From: Streptomyces canus
GTDB taxonomy: Bacteria > Actinomycetota > Actinomycetes > Streptomycetales > Streptomycetaceae
Reading direction: 5' to 3'
Assembly (NCBI RefSeq): GCF_030815415.1
Contig: NZ_JAUSWW010000001.1
Coordinates: forward strand, 7,440,001-7,504,000
Length of the DNA: 64,000 bases
Both the position numbers and the translations under genes were made by a program. Within the stretch, counting starts at the first letter, position 1; each line of letters starts with the position of its first letter. Below the pieces are notes generated by a model. The model saw nothing but the letters and a program-made list of their open reading frames with translations. It had not been told where the DNA came from and did not search any database. This document shows, piece after piece, positions 40,868 through 49,400 of the stretch.

Positions 40868-42151
40868 ATGCCCAGCGAGTTCTTCATCCCCGACCCCGAG
40901 GGTCAAATCCCCAGCGCCGAAGGCTACTTCGGCGCGTTCGGCGGCAAGTTCATCCCGGAGGCCCTCGTCGCCGCCGTGGACGAGGTCGCCGTCGAGTACG
41001 ACAAGGCCAAGCACGACCCCGAGTTCGCCCGCGAGCTCGACGACCTGCTGCTCAACTACACGGGCCGCCCGTCGTCGCTGACCGAGGTCCCCCGTTTCGC
41101 CGCGGAGGCGGGTGGCGCACGGATCTTCCTGAAGCGGGAAGACCTCAACCACACCGGCTCACACAAGATCAACAACGTGCTCGGCCAGGCCCTGCTCACC
41201 AAGCGCATGGGCAAGACCCGTGTCATCGCCGAGACCGGCGCCGGTCAGCACGGCGTGGCGACGGCGACGGCCTGCGCCCTGTTCGGCCTCGAGTGCACGA
41301 TCTACATGGGTGAGATCGACACCCAGCGCCAGGCCCTCAACGTGGCCCGGATGCGCATGCTCGGCGCCGAGGTCATCGCCGTGAAGTCGGGATCGCGCAC
41401 CCTCAAGGACGCGATCAACGAGGCGTTCCGCGACTGGGTCGCCAACGTCGACCGCACGCACTACCTCTTCGGCACGGTCGCGGGGCCGCACCCCTTCCCG
41501 GCCATGGTCCGTGACTTCCACCGGGTCATCGGCGTCGAGGCCCGCCGTCAGATCCTGGAGCGGGCCGGTCGGCTCCCCGACGCGGCCGTCGCCTGCGTCG
41601 GCGGCGGCTCCAACGCCATCGGACTCTTCCACGCCTTCATCCCGGACGCGGACGTACGCCTCATCGGCTGCGAGCCCGCCGGGCACGGCGTGGAGACCGG
41701 CGAGCACGCGGCGACCCTGACCGCGGGCGAGCCCGGCATCCTGCACGGTTCGCGCTCCTACGTCCTCCAGGACGAGGAGGGCCAGATCACCGAGCCGTAC
41801 TCGATCTCGGCCGGTCTGGACTACCCGGGCATCGGCCCCGAGCACTCCTACCTCAAGGACAGCGGCCGCGGCGAGTACCGCGCGGTCACCGACGACGCGG
41901 CCATGCAGGCCCTGCGCCTGCTGTCGCGCACCGAGGGCATCATCCCGGCCATCGAGAGCGCCCACGCGCTGGCCGGCGCCCTGGAGGTCGGCAGGGAGCT
42001 GGGCAAGGACGGGCTGATCATCGTCAACCTGTCCGGCCGCGGCGACAAGGACATGGACACGGCCGCGCGCTACTTCGGCCTGTACGACACCGACGCCGAG
42101 GTCGCGGCGAACGCCGCCGACACCGCCGAGATCGAGGGGGACGCCAAGTGA
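40868..42151 (+). CDS. trpB: Tryptophan synthase beta chain
   Basis: PLP-dependent subunit that joins indole and serine. It has 427 residues with LKREDLNHTGSHKINN (the PLP Lys in HKINN), AETGAGQHGVATATA, GEIDTQRQALNVARM, CVGGGSNAIGLFHAF (phosphate-binding) and a late LSGRGDKDMDT. The ATG at 40868 follows GTGAGGTTTCCGC. It overlaps trpA (GTGA), so the two synthase subunits are made together. Confidence 0.98.
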   Translation: MPSEFFIPDPEGQIPSAEGYFGAFGGKFIPEALVAAVDEVAVEYDKAKHDPEFARELDDLLLNYTGRPSSLTEVPRFAAEAGGARIFLKREDLNHTGSHKINNVLGQALLTKRMGKTRVIAETGAGQHGVATATACALFGLECTIYMGEIDTQRQALNVARMRMLGAEVIAVKSGSRTLKDAINEAFRDWVANVDRTHYLFGTVAGPHPFPAMVRDFHRVIGVEARRQILERAGRLPDAAVACVGGGSNAIGLFHAFIPDADVRLIGCEPAGHGVETGEHAATLTAGEPGILHGSRSYVLQDEEGQITEPYSISAGLDYPGIGPEHSYLKDSGRGEYRAVTDDAAMQALRLLSRTEGIIPAIESAHALAGALEVGRELGKDGLIIVNLSGRGDKDMDTAARYFGLYDTDAEVAANAADTAEIEGDAK

Positions 42152-42966
42152 GCGGGAACATCCAGCTGCTGACCGACACCCTCGCCGGTGCCAAGGCCGA
42201 GGGCCGCTCCGCCCTCATCGCCTACCTCCCGGCCGGGTTCCCGACCGTGGACGGCGGCATCGAGGCGGTCAAGGCCGCCTTCGACGGCGGTGCCGATGTC
42301 GTCGAGGTGGGTCTGCCGCACAGCGACCCCGTCCTCGACGGCCCGGTCATCCAGACCGCCGACGACATCGCCCTGCGCGGCGGCGTCAAGATCGCCGACG
42401 TCATGCGGACGGTGCGCGAGGCCTACGAGGCGACCGGGAAGCCGGTGCTCGTGATGACGTACTGGAACCCGATCGACCGCTACGGCGTCGAGCGCTTCAC
42501 GGCCGAGCTCGCCGAGGCGGGCGGTGCCGGGTGCATCCTGCCCGACCTGCCCGTGCAGGAGTCGGCGCTGTGGAGGGAGCACGCGGAGAAGCACGGGCTC
42601 GCCACGGTCTTCGTGGTCGCGCCCAGCAGCAAGGACGCGCGGCTCGCCGAGATCACCGCGGCGGGCAGCGGGTTCGTGTACGCCGCCTCGCTCATGGGCG
42701 TCACCGGCACCCGTGCGTCGGTGGGCGCGCAGGCGCAGGAGCTGGTCGAGCGCACCCGTGCCACCGGCAGCGGCCTGGCCGTCTGTGTCGGGCTCGGGGT
42801 CTCCGACGCCGCGCAGGCCGCCGAGGTGGCCGGCTTCGCGGACGGGGTGATCGTCGGCTCGGCGTTCGTGAAGCGGATGCTGGACGCGCCGGACGACAAG
42901 GCCGGCGTCGAGGCCGTCCGCGAGCTCGCCGGTGAGCTGGCGAAGGGCGTACGCGGGCAGGCGTAG
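42148..42966 (+). CDS. trpA: Tryptophan synthase alpha chain
   Basis: Cleaves indole-glycerol phosphate to indole. It has 272 residues, a TIM barrel, with LIAYLPAGFPTVDGG, VEVGLPHSDPVLDGPVIQ (catalytic Glu and Asp), VLVMTYWNPIDRYGVE, GCILPDLPVQE, FVYAASLMGVTGTR and ADGVIVGSAFVK. The GTG start overlaps the trpB stop. A 13-bp hairpin ends the unit downstream. Confidence 0.97.
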   Translation: MSGNIQLLTDTLAGAKAEGRSALIAYLPAGFPTVDGGIEAVKAAFDGGADVVEVGLPHSDPVLDGPVIQTADDIALRGGVKIADVMRTVREAYEATGKPVLVMTYWNPIDRYGVERFTAELAEAGGAGCILPDLPVQESALWREHAEKHGLATVFVVAPSSKDARLAEITAAGSGFVYAASLMGVTGTRASVGAQAQELVERTRATGSGLAVCVGLGVSDAAQAAEVAGFADGVIVGSAFVKRMLDAPDDKAGVEAVRELAGELAKGVRGQA

Positions 42967-43033
42967 AACCGCTCGTGGATCCCGGCCGTGGTCGGGACAT
43001 TTCGTACGGGTCACTCGAACGGGTGGACCTGGG

Positions 43034-43062
43034 ACCGGGGAGGCGCGGTGCGCCTCCCCGGT
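43034..43062 (+). terminator. Terminator of the trp gene cluster
   Basis: Perfect 13-bp arms (43034-43046, 43050-43062; inner sequence GGGGAGGCGC) with a 3-nt loop, followed by TCGTTCTG. It sits between trpA and the thioredoxin-fold gene. Confidence 0.85.
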
Positions 43063-43075
43063 TCGTTCTGCGGGT

Positions 43076-43849
43076 GTGAGCGAGAAGAACCGTGAGGGAA
43101 AGCGCACCGCCCGCGAGCGGCTGGCGGTCGAGCGAGAGAAGCAGAAGACCGCGGAGAAGCGACGGCGGACGCTGATCGTGGGTGCGAGCGTGGTCTGTGT
43201 CCTGGGCCTCGCGGCGGTGATCGGAGTGGTCGCCGCCAACGCGGGCAAGGACGACCCCGCCGACTCCGCGGACGGCCCGGTCGTGGCGCCCTCGGGGGCC
43301 AACGGCGACGACAACCTCGCCATTCCGGTCGGAAAGGCGAATGCCAGGTCCACGCTCACGATCTGGGAGGACTTCCGCTGCCCTGCCTGCAAGTCCTTCG
43401 AGGACGCCTACCGCTCGACGATCCATGAGCTGACGGGCTCCGGCGAGCTGAAGGTGCAGTACCACCTCGCGACGATCATCGACGGCAACATGGGCGGCTC
43501 CGGCTCCCGCAAGGCGGCCAACGCGGCGGCCTGCGCCCAGGACGCGGGCAAGTTCACCGCCTACCACGACGTGCTGTACGAGAACCAGCCGCAGGAGACC
43601 GACGACGCCTTCGCCAAGGACAGCAAGCTCATCGAGCTGGCGAAGAAGGTCGACGGCCTGGACACGACCACGTTCCGCACCTGTGTCGAGGACGGCACCC
43701 ACGACACCTGGGTCACCAAGTCCGCGGCGGCCTTCAGCAAGGGCGGATTCTCCGGCACCCCGACCGTCCTCCTCGACGGCAAGAACATCTATCAGGACCA
43801 GACCATGACCCCGGCGAAGCTGAAGCAGCAGGTGCAGGAGGCGAACTAG
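43076..43849 (+). CDS. Membrane-anchored DsbA-like thioredoxin-fold protein
   Basis: A 257-residue protein: a basic helical N-terminus (EKNREGKRTARERLAVEREKQKT), one membrane segment (about 34-55) and an extracytoplasmic DsbA-like domain with the redox motif WEDFRCPACKSFE and the cis-Pro loop GFSGTPTVLLDG. Same architecture and similar length as the gene at 12053-12865. It probably oxidises or isomerises disulfides of exported proteins. The GTG at 43076 is 13 bp after the trpA terminator hairpin. The TAG stop codon is part of a CTAG that borders an inserted element. Confidence 0.87.
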   Translation: MSEKNREGKRTARERLAVEREKQKTAEKRRRTLIVGASVVCVLGLAAVIGVVAANAGKDDPADSADGPVVAPSGANGDDNLAIPVGKANARSTLTIWEDFRCPACKSFEDAYRSTIHELTGSGELKVQYHLATIIDGNMGGSGSRKAANAAACAQDAGKFTAYHDVLYENQPQETDDAFAKDSKLIELAKKVDGLDTTTFRTCVEDGTHDTWVTKSAAAFSKGGFSGTPTVLLDGKNIYQDQTMTPAKLKQQVQEAN

Positions 43850-44035
43850 GGCCTGCCCGGCGGATCAGGCCGGCTGCAAGGAACGGTGCAGGTCAGGCAA
43901 CCCGAGCGGGGTCTGGTGCGTGCAGCTGCAAGGCGGAGGAGGGAGTCGACGCGGAGCGTCGGCGAGTGACGACAACGCGGCAGATGTGCGTGCCAGACCC
44001 CGCGACGCCGGCATGATCCGCCGGGCAGGCCCTAG
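43846..44035. mobile_element. 182-bp MITE-like element with 24-bp terminal inverted repeats
   Basis: The element 43850-44031 has 24-bp terminal inverted repeats (left GGCCTGCCCGGCGGATCA..., right its complement) with one mismatch and is bordered on both sides by CTAG, a possible 4-bp target duplication. A second, imperfect pair of arms inside (43907-43929 and 43980-44002) lets the whole element fold into a long hairpin. It has no transposase gene and so would be non-autonomous; YTAR-type 4-bp targets are known for IS5-group elements, but the parent family is an inference. It fills most of the 275-bp gap before lgt. Confidence 0.75.
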
Positions 44036-44124
44036 GGGTAAGGGTCTTCCGGCCCTCCCGTTATGGACCCGTAGCCGGGCTGCCTGCCGTGGGCGGCGCC
44101 CGGCACGGTAGCGTCGGACCTGCC

Positions 44125-45069
44125 ATGGAACTTGCCTACATTCCCAGCCCGTCGCACGGGGTTTACCACCTCGGCCCCATTCCGCTGCGCGGCTACGCGT
44201 TCTGCATCATCATCGGCGTCTTCGTCGCAGTCTGGCTCGGCAACAAGCGCTGGATCGCCCGGGGCGGACGGGTCGGCACGGTGGCCGACATCTCCGTCTG
44301 GGCCGTGCCCTTCGGTCTGCTCGGCGGCCGGCTCTACCACGTGATCACGGACTACGAGCTGTACTTCAGCGAGGGCCGCGACTGGGTGGACGCCTTCAAG
44401 ATCTGGGAGGGCGGTCTCGGCATCTGGGGCGCGATCGCGCTCGGTGCCCTGGGCGCCTGGATCGGCTGCCGCCGCCGGGGCATCCCGCTGCCGGCCTACG
44501 CCGATGCCATCGCCCCCGCCATCGCCCTCGCCCAGGCGATCGGCCGCTGGGGCAACTGGTTCAACCAGGAGCTGTACGGGCGGGAGACGGACCTTCCGTG
44601 GGCCCTGCACATCACGTCCTCGACGGACGGCCGAGTGCCGGGTTACTACCACCCGACCTTCCTGTACGAGTCCCTGTGGTGCGTCGGCGTCGCCGTCCTG
44701 GTGATCTGGGCCGACCGCCGCTTCAAGCTCGGACACGGGCGGGCGTTCGCGCTGTACGTCGCCTCGTACTGCGTGGGCCGGTTCTGGATCGAGTACCTCC
44801 GCGTCGACGACGCCCACCACATCCTGGGTCTGCGCCTGAACAACTGGACCGCGCTGGTCGTGTTCCTGCTCGCGGTGGTCTACATCGTGGTGTCGGCGAA
44901 GAAGCGGCCGGGCCGGGAAGAGGTCGTGGAACCCGAGGCCGACGGTTCGGACGGTTCCGACGGAGAGACCGCGGCTGAGGAGAAGGCCGAGGACGCCGAC
45001 TCCGCCGCGGCCGCGGAAGAGGCGAACGACGACGTCAAGGACGAGGCGGAGTCCGCGAAGAAGACCTGA
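44125..45069 (+). CDS. lgt: Prolipoprotein diacylglyceryl transferase
   Basis: Adds diacylglycerol from phosphatidylglycerol to the lipobox Cys of prolipoproteins in the cytoplasmic membrane, the step before LspA. It has 314 residues, about seven membrane segments, and the signature GRWGNWFNQELYG (about residues 142-154, catalytic/substrate Arg and Asn). A start motif IPSPSHGVYHLGPIPLRGYA is usual in actinobacterial Lgt. The C-terminal 45 residues are an acidic Glu/Asp/Ala tail. A -10-like TAGCGT lies 10 nt upstream. Confidence 0.97.
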   Translation: MELAYIPSPSHGVYHLGPIPLRGYAFCIIIGVFVAVWLGNKRWIARGGRVGTVADISVWAVPFGLLGGRLYHVITDYELYFSEGRDWVDAFKIWEGGLGIWGAIALGALGAWIGCRRRGIPLPAYADAIAPAIALAQAIGRWGNWFNQELYGRETDLPWALHITSSTDGRVPGYYHPTFLYESLWCVGVAVLVIWADRRFKLGHGRAFALYVASYCVGRFWIEYLRVDDAHHILGLRLNNWTALVVFLLAVVYIVVSAKKRPGREEVVEPEADGSDGSDGETAAEEKAEDADSAAAAEEANDDVKDEAESAKKT

Positions 45070-45077
45070 GAATCCGT

Positions 45078-45131
45078 CGTACGACGGTGAGGGGCGCCCC
45101 AGGATCCTGGGGCGCCCCTCACCGTCGTACG
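45078..45131. terminator. 54-nt perfect palindrome between convergent lgt and the aldolase gene
   Basis: Two perfect 27-nt arms meet at a central GGATCC (45102-45107). The palindrome starts 8 bp after the lgt stop and ends 3 bp before the opposing stop codon, so it is a bidirectional terminator of unusual length. Confidence 0.85.
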
Positions 45132-45134
45132 GGA

Positions 45135-45950
45135 TCAGATCCGGTGGGCCAGGGACAGGGTGCGTAGTGCCGTCGCCACCACCGCCGCGTCGATGAACCG
45201 GCCGTCGGGCAATGCCTGGGCGCCCCGTTCCACCGCGGCCGCCTTCACGACGGTTTCCGCCTGTTCGATCTCCCATGCCGTGGGGAGGTAGGCCTGCTCG
45301 ATCACCGGGAGCTGGCGGGGGTGGATGGCGGCCCGGCCCAGGAAGCCCAGGGTGCGGCCGTGGGCGCAGGAGGCTGCCAGGCCCTCCAGGTCGCGGATGT
45401 CGGGGTGGACGGACTGGGGCGGGGGAGGCAGGGACGCCGCTCTGGCCGCCAGGATCACCCGGGAGCGGGACCAGTCGAGGCCCGGGTCGTCCCGTACGCC
45501 CAGGTCGGCCCGTAGGTCCGTCTCGCCCAGGGCGATGCCGCGCAGGGACGGGTGGGCGGCGGCGATCTCGTAGGCGCGCTCCACGCCGAGGGCTGTTTCG
45601 AGGAGGGCGTACAGGGCGCCGGCGGCGGGGGCCGTGTGTGCGGCGATGCGGGTGATCTGCTCCGGGGAGGTCACCTTGGGCAGCCGCAGGCCGGCCAGGC
45701 CGGGGAGGGCGGCCAGCGCTTTCAGGTCGGCGGCCGCGAGGGGACCGTCCAGGGCGTTGACCCGGACGTGGACGGGCAGCGGCTGCGGCTCGGCGAGGAG
45801 TTCCGCGGTGGCGTCACGGGCGTAGGCCTTGCGCTCGGGGGCCACCGCGTCCTCGAGGTCGATCACCACGACGTCGGCGCCGGCTGTCAGGGCCTTCGCC
45901 ACCACAGGGGGACGGTCGCCCGGGACGTACAGCCAGGTGAGCGGTGTCAT
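45135..45950 (-). CDS. HpcH/HpaI aldolase / CitE-like lyase family protein
   Basis: A 271-residue TIM barrel of the citrate lyase beta/malyl-CoA lyase-like family: WLYVPGDRPPVVAKALTAGADVVVIDLEDAVAP at the N-terminus, VHVRVNALDGPLAAADL, LRLPKVTSPEQ, YALLETALGVERAYEIAA and ALGETDLRADLGV (metal-binding Glu/Asp). Family members cleave or form C-C bonds of CoA esters such as malyl- or citramalyl-CoA. It is the last gene of a seven-gene operon and overlaps the CoA-transferase gene (ATGA), so an acyl-CoA made by the latter is the likely substrate. Confidence 0.88.
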   Translation of the reverse strand: MTPLTWLYVPGDRPPVVAKALTAGADVVVIDLEDAVAPERKAYARDATAELLAEPQPLPVHVRVNALDGPLAAADLKALAALPGLAGLRLPKVTSPEQITRIAAHTAPAAGALYALLETALGVERAYEIAAAHPSLRGIALGETDLRADLGVRDDPGLDWSRSRVILAARAASLPPPPQSVHPDIRDLEGLAASCAHGRTLGFLGRAAIHPRQLPVIEQAYLPTAWEIEQAETVVKAAAVERGAQALPDGRFIDAAVVATALRTLSLAHRI

Positions 45951-47149
45951 ACCGCGCCCTCCTCCCGCAGCCTCGCCAACTCGCCCTCCGACAGGCCCAG
46001 TTCCGCCAGGACCTCCTGGGTGTCCGCGCCGTGCGGGCGGCCCGTCCAGCGGATCGCGCCGGGGGTGCCGGAGAGGCGGAAGAGGACGTTCTGCATACGG
46101 AGGGGGCCCAGCTCGGGGTCGGCGACGGTGGTGATGGTGTCCAGGGCCTCGTACTGGGGGTCCGTCATCACGTCCCGGACGTCCTGGATCGGGGCCACGG
46201 CCGCCTCCGCCTTCTCGAAGGCGGCCAGGACCTCCGTGCGGGTGCGCTCGGCGATCCAGCCGCCGACCGCCTCGTCGAGGACATCGGCGTGGCGGGCCCG
46301 GTCGGCGCCCGTGGCGAACCACGGCTCGGCGGTCAGGTCCTCGCGGCCCACCAGACGCAGCACGCGTTCCGCGACCGACTGGGCCGAGGTGGAGACGGCG
46401 ACCCAACTGCCGTCCGCGGTGCGGTAGGTGTTGCGCGGGGCGTTGTTGGCGGAGCGGTTGCCGGAGCGTTCCTGGACGTAGCCCAGCTGGTCGTACCAGG
46501 TCGGCTGCGGGCCCAGGGCCATCAGGATCGGCTCGATGATCGCCATGTCCACGACCTGGCCCTCGCCCGTGCGCTCGCGGGCGGCGAGCGCCGTCATCAC
46601 CGCGTACGCCGTCGCGAGGCCCGCGATGGAGTCGGCGAGGCCGAAGGGTGGGAGCGTCGGGGGTGCGTCCGGTTCGCCGGTGATCGCGGCGAAGCCGCTC
46701 ATCGCCTCGGCGAGGGTGCCGAAGCCGGGGCGGTGGGCGTAGGGGCCGAACTGACCGAAGGCGGTCACGCGGGTGAGGATCAGACGGGGGTTGGCCGCGG
46801 AGAGTTCGTCCCAGCCCAGGTCCCACTTCTCCAGGGTGCCGGGGCGGAAGTTCTCGATGACGACGTCCGCGGTCGCGGCGAGGCGCATGAGGGTCGCCCG
46901 GCCGCCCGGCCTGGAGAGGTCCAGGGTGATCGTGCGCTTGTTGCGGCCGAGGACTTTCCACCACAGGCCGATGCCGTCCTTCGACGGGCCGTGGCCACGG
47001 GAGGGGTCGGGCTTGGAGGGGTGCTCGACCTTGATGACCTCCGCGCCGAAGTCGCCGAGCAGCGTGGCGGCGCCGGGGCCGGCGAAGAGGGTGGCGAGGT
47101 CGAGGACGCGGAGGCCGGTGAGGGGGGCGGTGCCCTGCGGGACCTTCAT
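45947..47149 (-). CDS. CaiB/BaiF-type CoA-transferase
   Basis: A 400-residue class III CoA-transferase that would move CoA between carboxylic acids. Motifs: LRVLDLATLFAGPGAATLLGDFGAEVIKVEHP (N-terminal family signature), GRNKRTITLDLSRPGGRATL, VVIENFRPGTLEKWDLGW, and FGLADSIAGLATAYAVMTAL (catalytic Asp in PFGLADS). It starts at ATG 47149, overlapping the kinase stop, and its own stop overlaps the next start. No substrate can be deduced; the neighbouring CitE-like enzyme suggests a short dicarboxylate. Confidence 0.9.
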   Translation of the reverse strand: MKVPQGTAPLTGLRVLDLATLFAGPGAATLLGDFGAEVIKVEHPSKPDPSRGHGPSKDGIGLWWKVLGRNKRTITLDLSRPGGRATLMRLAATADVVIENFRPGTLEKWDLGWDELSAANPRLILTRVTAFGQFGPYAHRPGFGTLAEAMSGFAAITGEPDAPPTLPPFGLADSIAGLATAYAVMTALAARERTGEGQVVDMAIIEPILMALGPQPTWYDQLGYVQERSGNRSANNAPRNTYRTADGSWVAVSTSAQSVAERVLRLVGREDLTAEPWFATGADRARHADVLDEAVGGWIAERTRTEVLAAFEKAEAAVAPIQDVRDVMTDPQYEALDTITTVADPELGPLRMQNVLFRLSGTPGAIRWTGRPHGADTQEVLAELGLSEGELARLREEGAV

Positions 47150-48039
47150 GCCGTGCACTGCTTGTCGATCTCGGGGCGATACGGCATCGACACCGAGGCA
47201 CCCGCCCGCTGGACCGAGATGGCCGCCGCCGCGGCCGCCCACTTCAGGGCCTCGCGCATGGGCCGGCCCTCGCCGAGCGCCACCGCGAGGGCGCCGGCGA
47301 AGGTGTCGCCCGCGCCGGTCGAGTCCACGGCGGTGACCTGGGGGGCGGGGACGGTGAGGGGCTCGGCGTAGCGGGACACGTAGAGGCTGCCCGCGGAGCC
47401 CAGGGTGACGACCACCTCCGGTACCTCGTCGAGGAGGGCGATGGCCGCGGCGTGCGGGTCGGTGCGGCCGGTGAGGGTGGACGCCTCGTGCTCGTTGGGG
47501 ATCAACAGGTCGGTGGCGGCGAGGAGTTCGATGGGCAGGGGCTGGGCGGGAGCCGGGGTGAGGATGGTACGGACGCGGTGGGCGCGGGCCGCCTCGGCGC
47601 CCGCGATGGCCGCGGCCAGCGGGATCTCCAGTTGGAGGAGCAGGGCGTCGGCGCTGGCGATGAGGCCGTCGTCGCCGGGGGCGAGGTGGTCGACCGTGCC
47701 GTTCGCGGCGGGGATCACGACGATCGCGTTGCCGCCCTCGTCGTCGACGACGATGTGGGCGGTGCCGGACGGGCCCTCGACGGTGCGGAGGTGGTCTGTG
47801 TCGACGCCGGAGTGTTCGAGGGTGGAGCGCAACTGGGTGCCGTAGGCGTCGTTGCCGACGGCACCGATCATCGAGACGGTGGCGCCCGCGCGGGCCGCGG
47901 CGATCGCCTGGTTGGCGCCCTTGCCGCCGGGGATCGTGCGGAACTCCCGTCCCGTCACGGTCTCTCCGCGCTGCGGGGCCTTCGCGACGTAGGCGACGAG
48001 GTCCATGTTCGTGCTGCCGAGTACGGCGATGTGCGTCAT
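47146..48039 (-). CDS. rbsK: Ribokinase-like PfkB-family carbohydrate kinase
   Basis: A 297-residue kinase: N-terminal VLGSTNMDLVAYVAKAP, TIPGGKGANQAIAAARAGA (PfkB signature 1), later PNEHEASTLTG and the catalytic VDSTGAGDTFAGALAVALGEG (signature 2, base Asp in GAGD). The overall sequence is close to ribokinases, hence the symbol, but a nucleoside or another pentose is possible. It sits in an operon with four ADP-ribosylglycohydrolase homologues; phosphorylating the ribose or riboside they release is a plausible role. Confidence 0.88.
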   Translation of the reverse strand: MTHIAVLGSTNMDLVAYVAKAPQRGETVTGREFRTIPGGKGANQAIAAARAGATVSMIGAVGNDAYGTQLRSTLEHSGVDTDHLRTVEGPSGTAHIVVDDEGGNAIVVIPAANGTVDHLAPGDDGLIASADALLLQLEIPLAAAIAGAEAARAHRVRTILTPAPAQPLPIELLAATDLLIPNEHEASTLTGRTDPHAAAIALLDEVPEVVVTLGSAGSLYVSRYAEPLTVPAPQVTAVDSTGAGDTFAGALAVALGEGRPMREALKWAAAAAAISVQRAGASVSMPYRPEIDKQCTA

Positions 48040-49400
48040 GGGCGGGAAGCCTCCAGGTGGGTGAGGTGGGCGAGGGCGTCGAAGCCGGTGCCGTCGAAGT
48101 CGGCGACCGAGGTGGCGAGGCGGTTCTTGAGAGGGGTGGTCCAGCGGTCGGGGAGTCGGTCGGGGGCGCCGGTGAGGAGGCCGGCGATGCTGCCCGCGGT
48201 GGCGCCGTTGGAGTCGGTGTCCCAACCGCCGCTCACCGCCCGGCAGATGGAGCCGGTGAAGTCGCCGTCGGCGTGGGTGAGGGCGGCGGCGATGAGGGCG
48301 GTGTTGGGGATGGCGTGGACCCAGTGGTGGGTGTCGGCGTAGGTGGCGTGGAGTTCGTCCACGACCTCGTCGAAGTCGTCGGTGTGCCGGGCCAGCCGGA
48401 TCGCGTGGTGGACGGCCCGGGAGAGGCGGGAGGCCGGGGGGATCACGGTCAGGCCGGTGCGCAGGCAGGAGTGGATGTCGTGGCTGCCGGTGGACGCGGT
48501 GGCGATCGTGGCCGCCGTGAACATCGCCGCGTAGACGCCGTTGGCGGTGTGGGTGAGGGTGGCGTCCCGGTGGGCCTGTGCCGCCGCGGCTGCCGGGTCG
48601 CCGGGGTTGGTCCAGCCGTGGACGTCGGCTCGGATCAGGGCGCCGATCCATTCACGGAACGGGTTGCGGTGGCGGGCCGTGTGCGGGGGGTTCAGGCCGA
48701 GGAGGAGGTTGCGGTAGGCGATGCGTTCGGCGGTGAAGGTGCGGCCGGCGGGGAGTTCGTCCAGCCAGAGGCCGGCCACGTCCGTGGGGGTGAAGTCCCT
48801 GCCGTGGCGCTGGAGCAGGAGGAGGTTGAGGAGGGGGTAGTTGAGGTCGTCGTCCTCGGGCATGCCGTCGATGTTCTCGGCGAGCGAGGTGAGGGCCGAG
48901 CGGCGGTTCCAGGGGTGGGCCCGCAGGAGGTCGGAGGGGACTCCTCGGGCGGTGAAGTAGGTGTTCAGGGGCCAGTTGCCGGTGGACCTGGCCAGGTCGC
49001 GGATGGCTTCCAGGGGGAGCTTCTCGACGGGTTTGCCCAGAAGGCACCCGATGGCCCGTCCCAGCCAGGCGGCTTCGTAGCGGGAGCAGGGAACGAGGGG
49101 TACGGCGTCGGTGCCGGACGGCCAGTCGGGGCACAGTCGTCTGATCTTCGCCAGGTCCGTCGGTTCGTGGTCCTCCAGCCTGCTCGGCAGATCCGCGAGT
49201 TCGTCCAGCAGGTCCTTGGCCAGTTGCCGGAGATACCTGGACGGGGGCTCCGGGGAGGCGCCCGCCCGCAGCGGGGCCTCCTCGCCGCCCGCCGCCTTCC
49301 ATCGCGCCGCGATCACCGAGGCCTCGCGGCCGTCCAGTGCCGCCTGGCGGAGTTCGTGGCCCAGGAGGTCCTCGGGCTGGACCCAGGTCAGTCGGAGCAT
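48036..49400 (-). CDS. ADP-ribosylglycohydrolase family protein (paralogue 1)
   Basis: A 454-residue protein. An N-terminal extension of about 100 residues (LLGHELRQAALDGREASVIAARWKAAGG) precedes the ADP-ribosylglycohydrolase fold: RYEAAWLGRAIGCLLGKPVEKLPLEAI (family GxxxGxxLGxPxE start), MPEDDDLNYPLLN in place of TDDT, and the C-terminal metal motif GGWDTDSNGATAGSIAGLLTG. Both metal-ligand Asp residues of the last motif are kept. It would remove ADP-ribose or a riboside from an unknown target using two Mg/Mn ions. It overlaps its neighbours by 4 and 13 nt. Confidence 0.87.
   Translation of the reverse strand: MLRLTWVQPEDLLGHELRQAALDGREASVIAARWKAAGGEEAPLRAGASPEPPSRYLRQLAKDLLDELADLPSRLEDHEPTDLAKIRRLCPDWPSGTDAVPLVPCSRYEAAWLGRAIGCLLGKPVEKLPLEAIRDLARSTGNWPLNTYFTARGVPSDLLRAHPWNRRSALTSLAENIDGMPEDDDLNYPLLNLLLLQRHGRDFTPTDVAGLWLDELPAGRTFTAERIAYRNLLLGLNPPHTARHRNPFREWIGALIRADVHGWTNPGDPAAAAAQAHRDATLTHTANGVYAAMFTAATIATASTGSHDIHSCLRTGLTVIPPASRLSRAVHHAIRLARHTDDFDEVVDELHATYADTHHWVHAIPNTALIAAALTHADGDFTGSICRAVSGGWDTDSNGATAGSIAGLLTGAPDRLPDRWTTPLKNRLATSVADFDGTGFDALAHLTHLEASRP

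Noticed and set aside
43920..44111. Small open frame inside the MITE-like element
   Set aside because: It is Arg-rich, has no ribosome site, and is explained by the inverted-repeat DNA.
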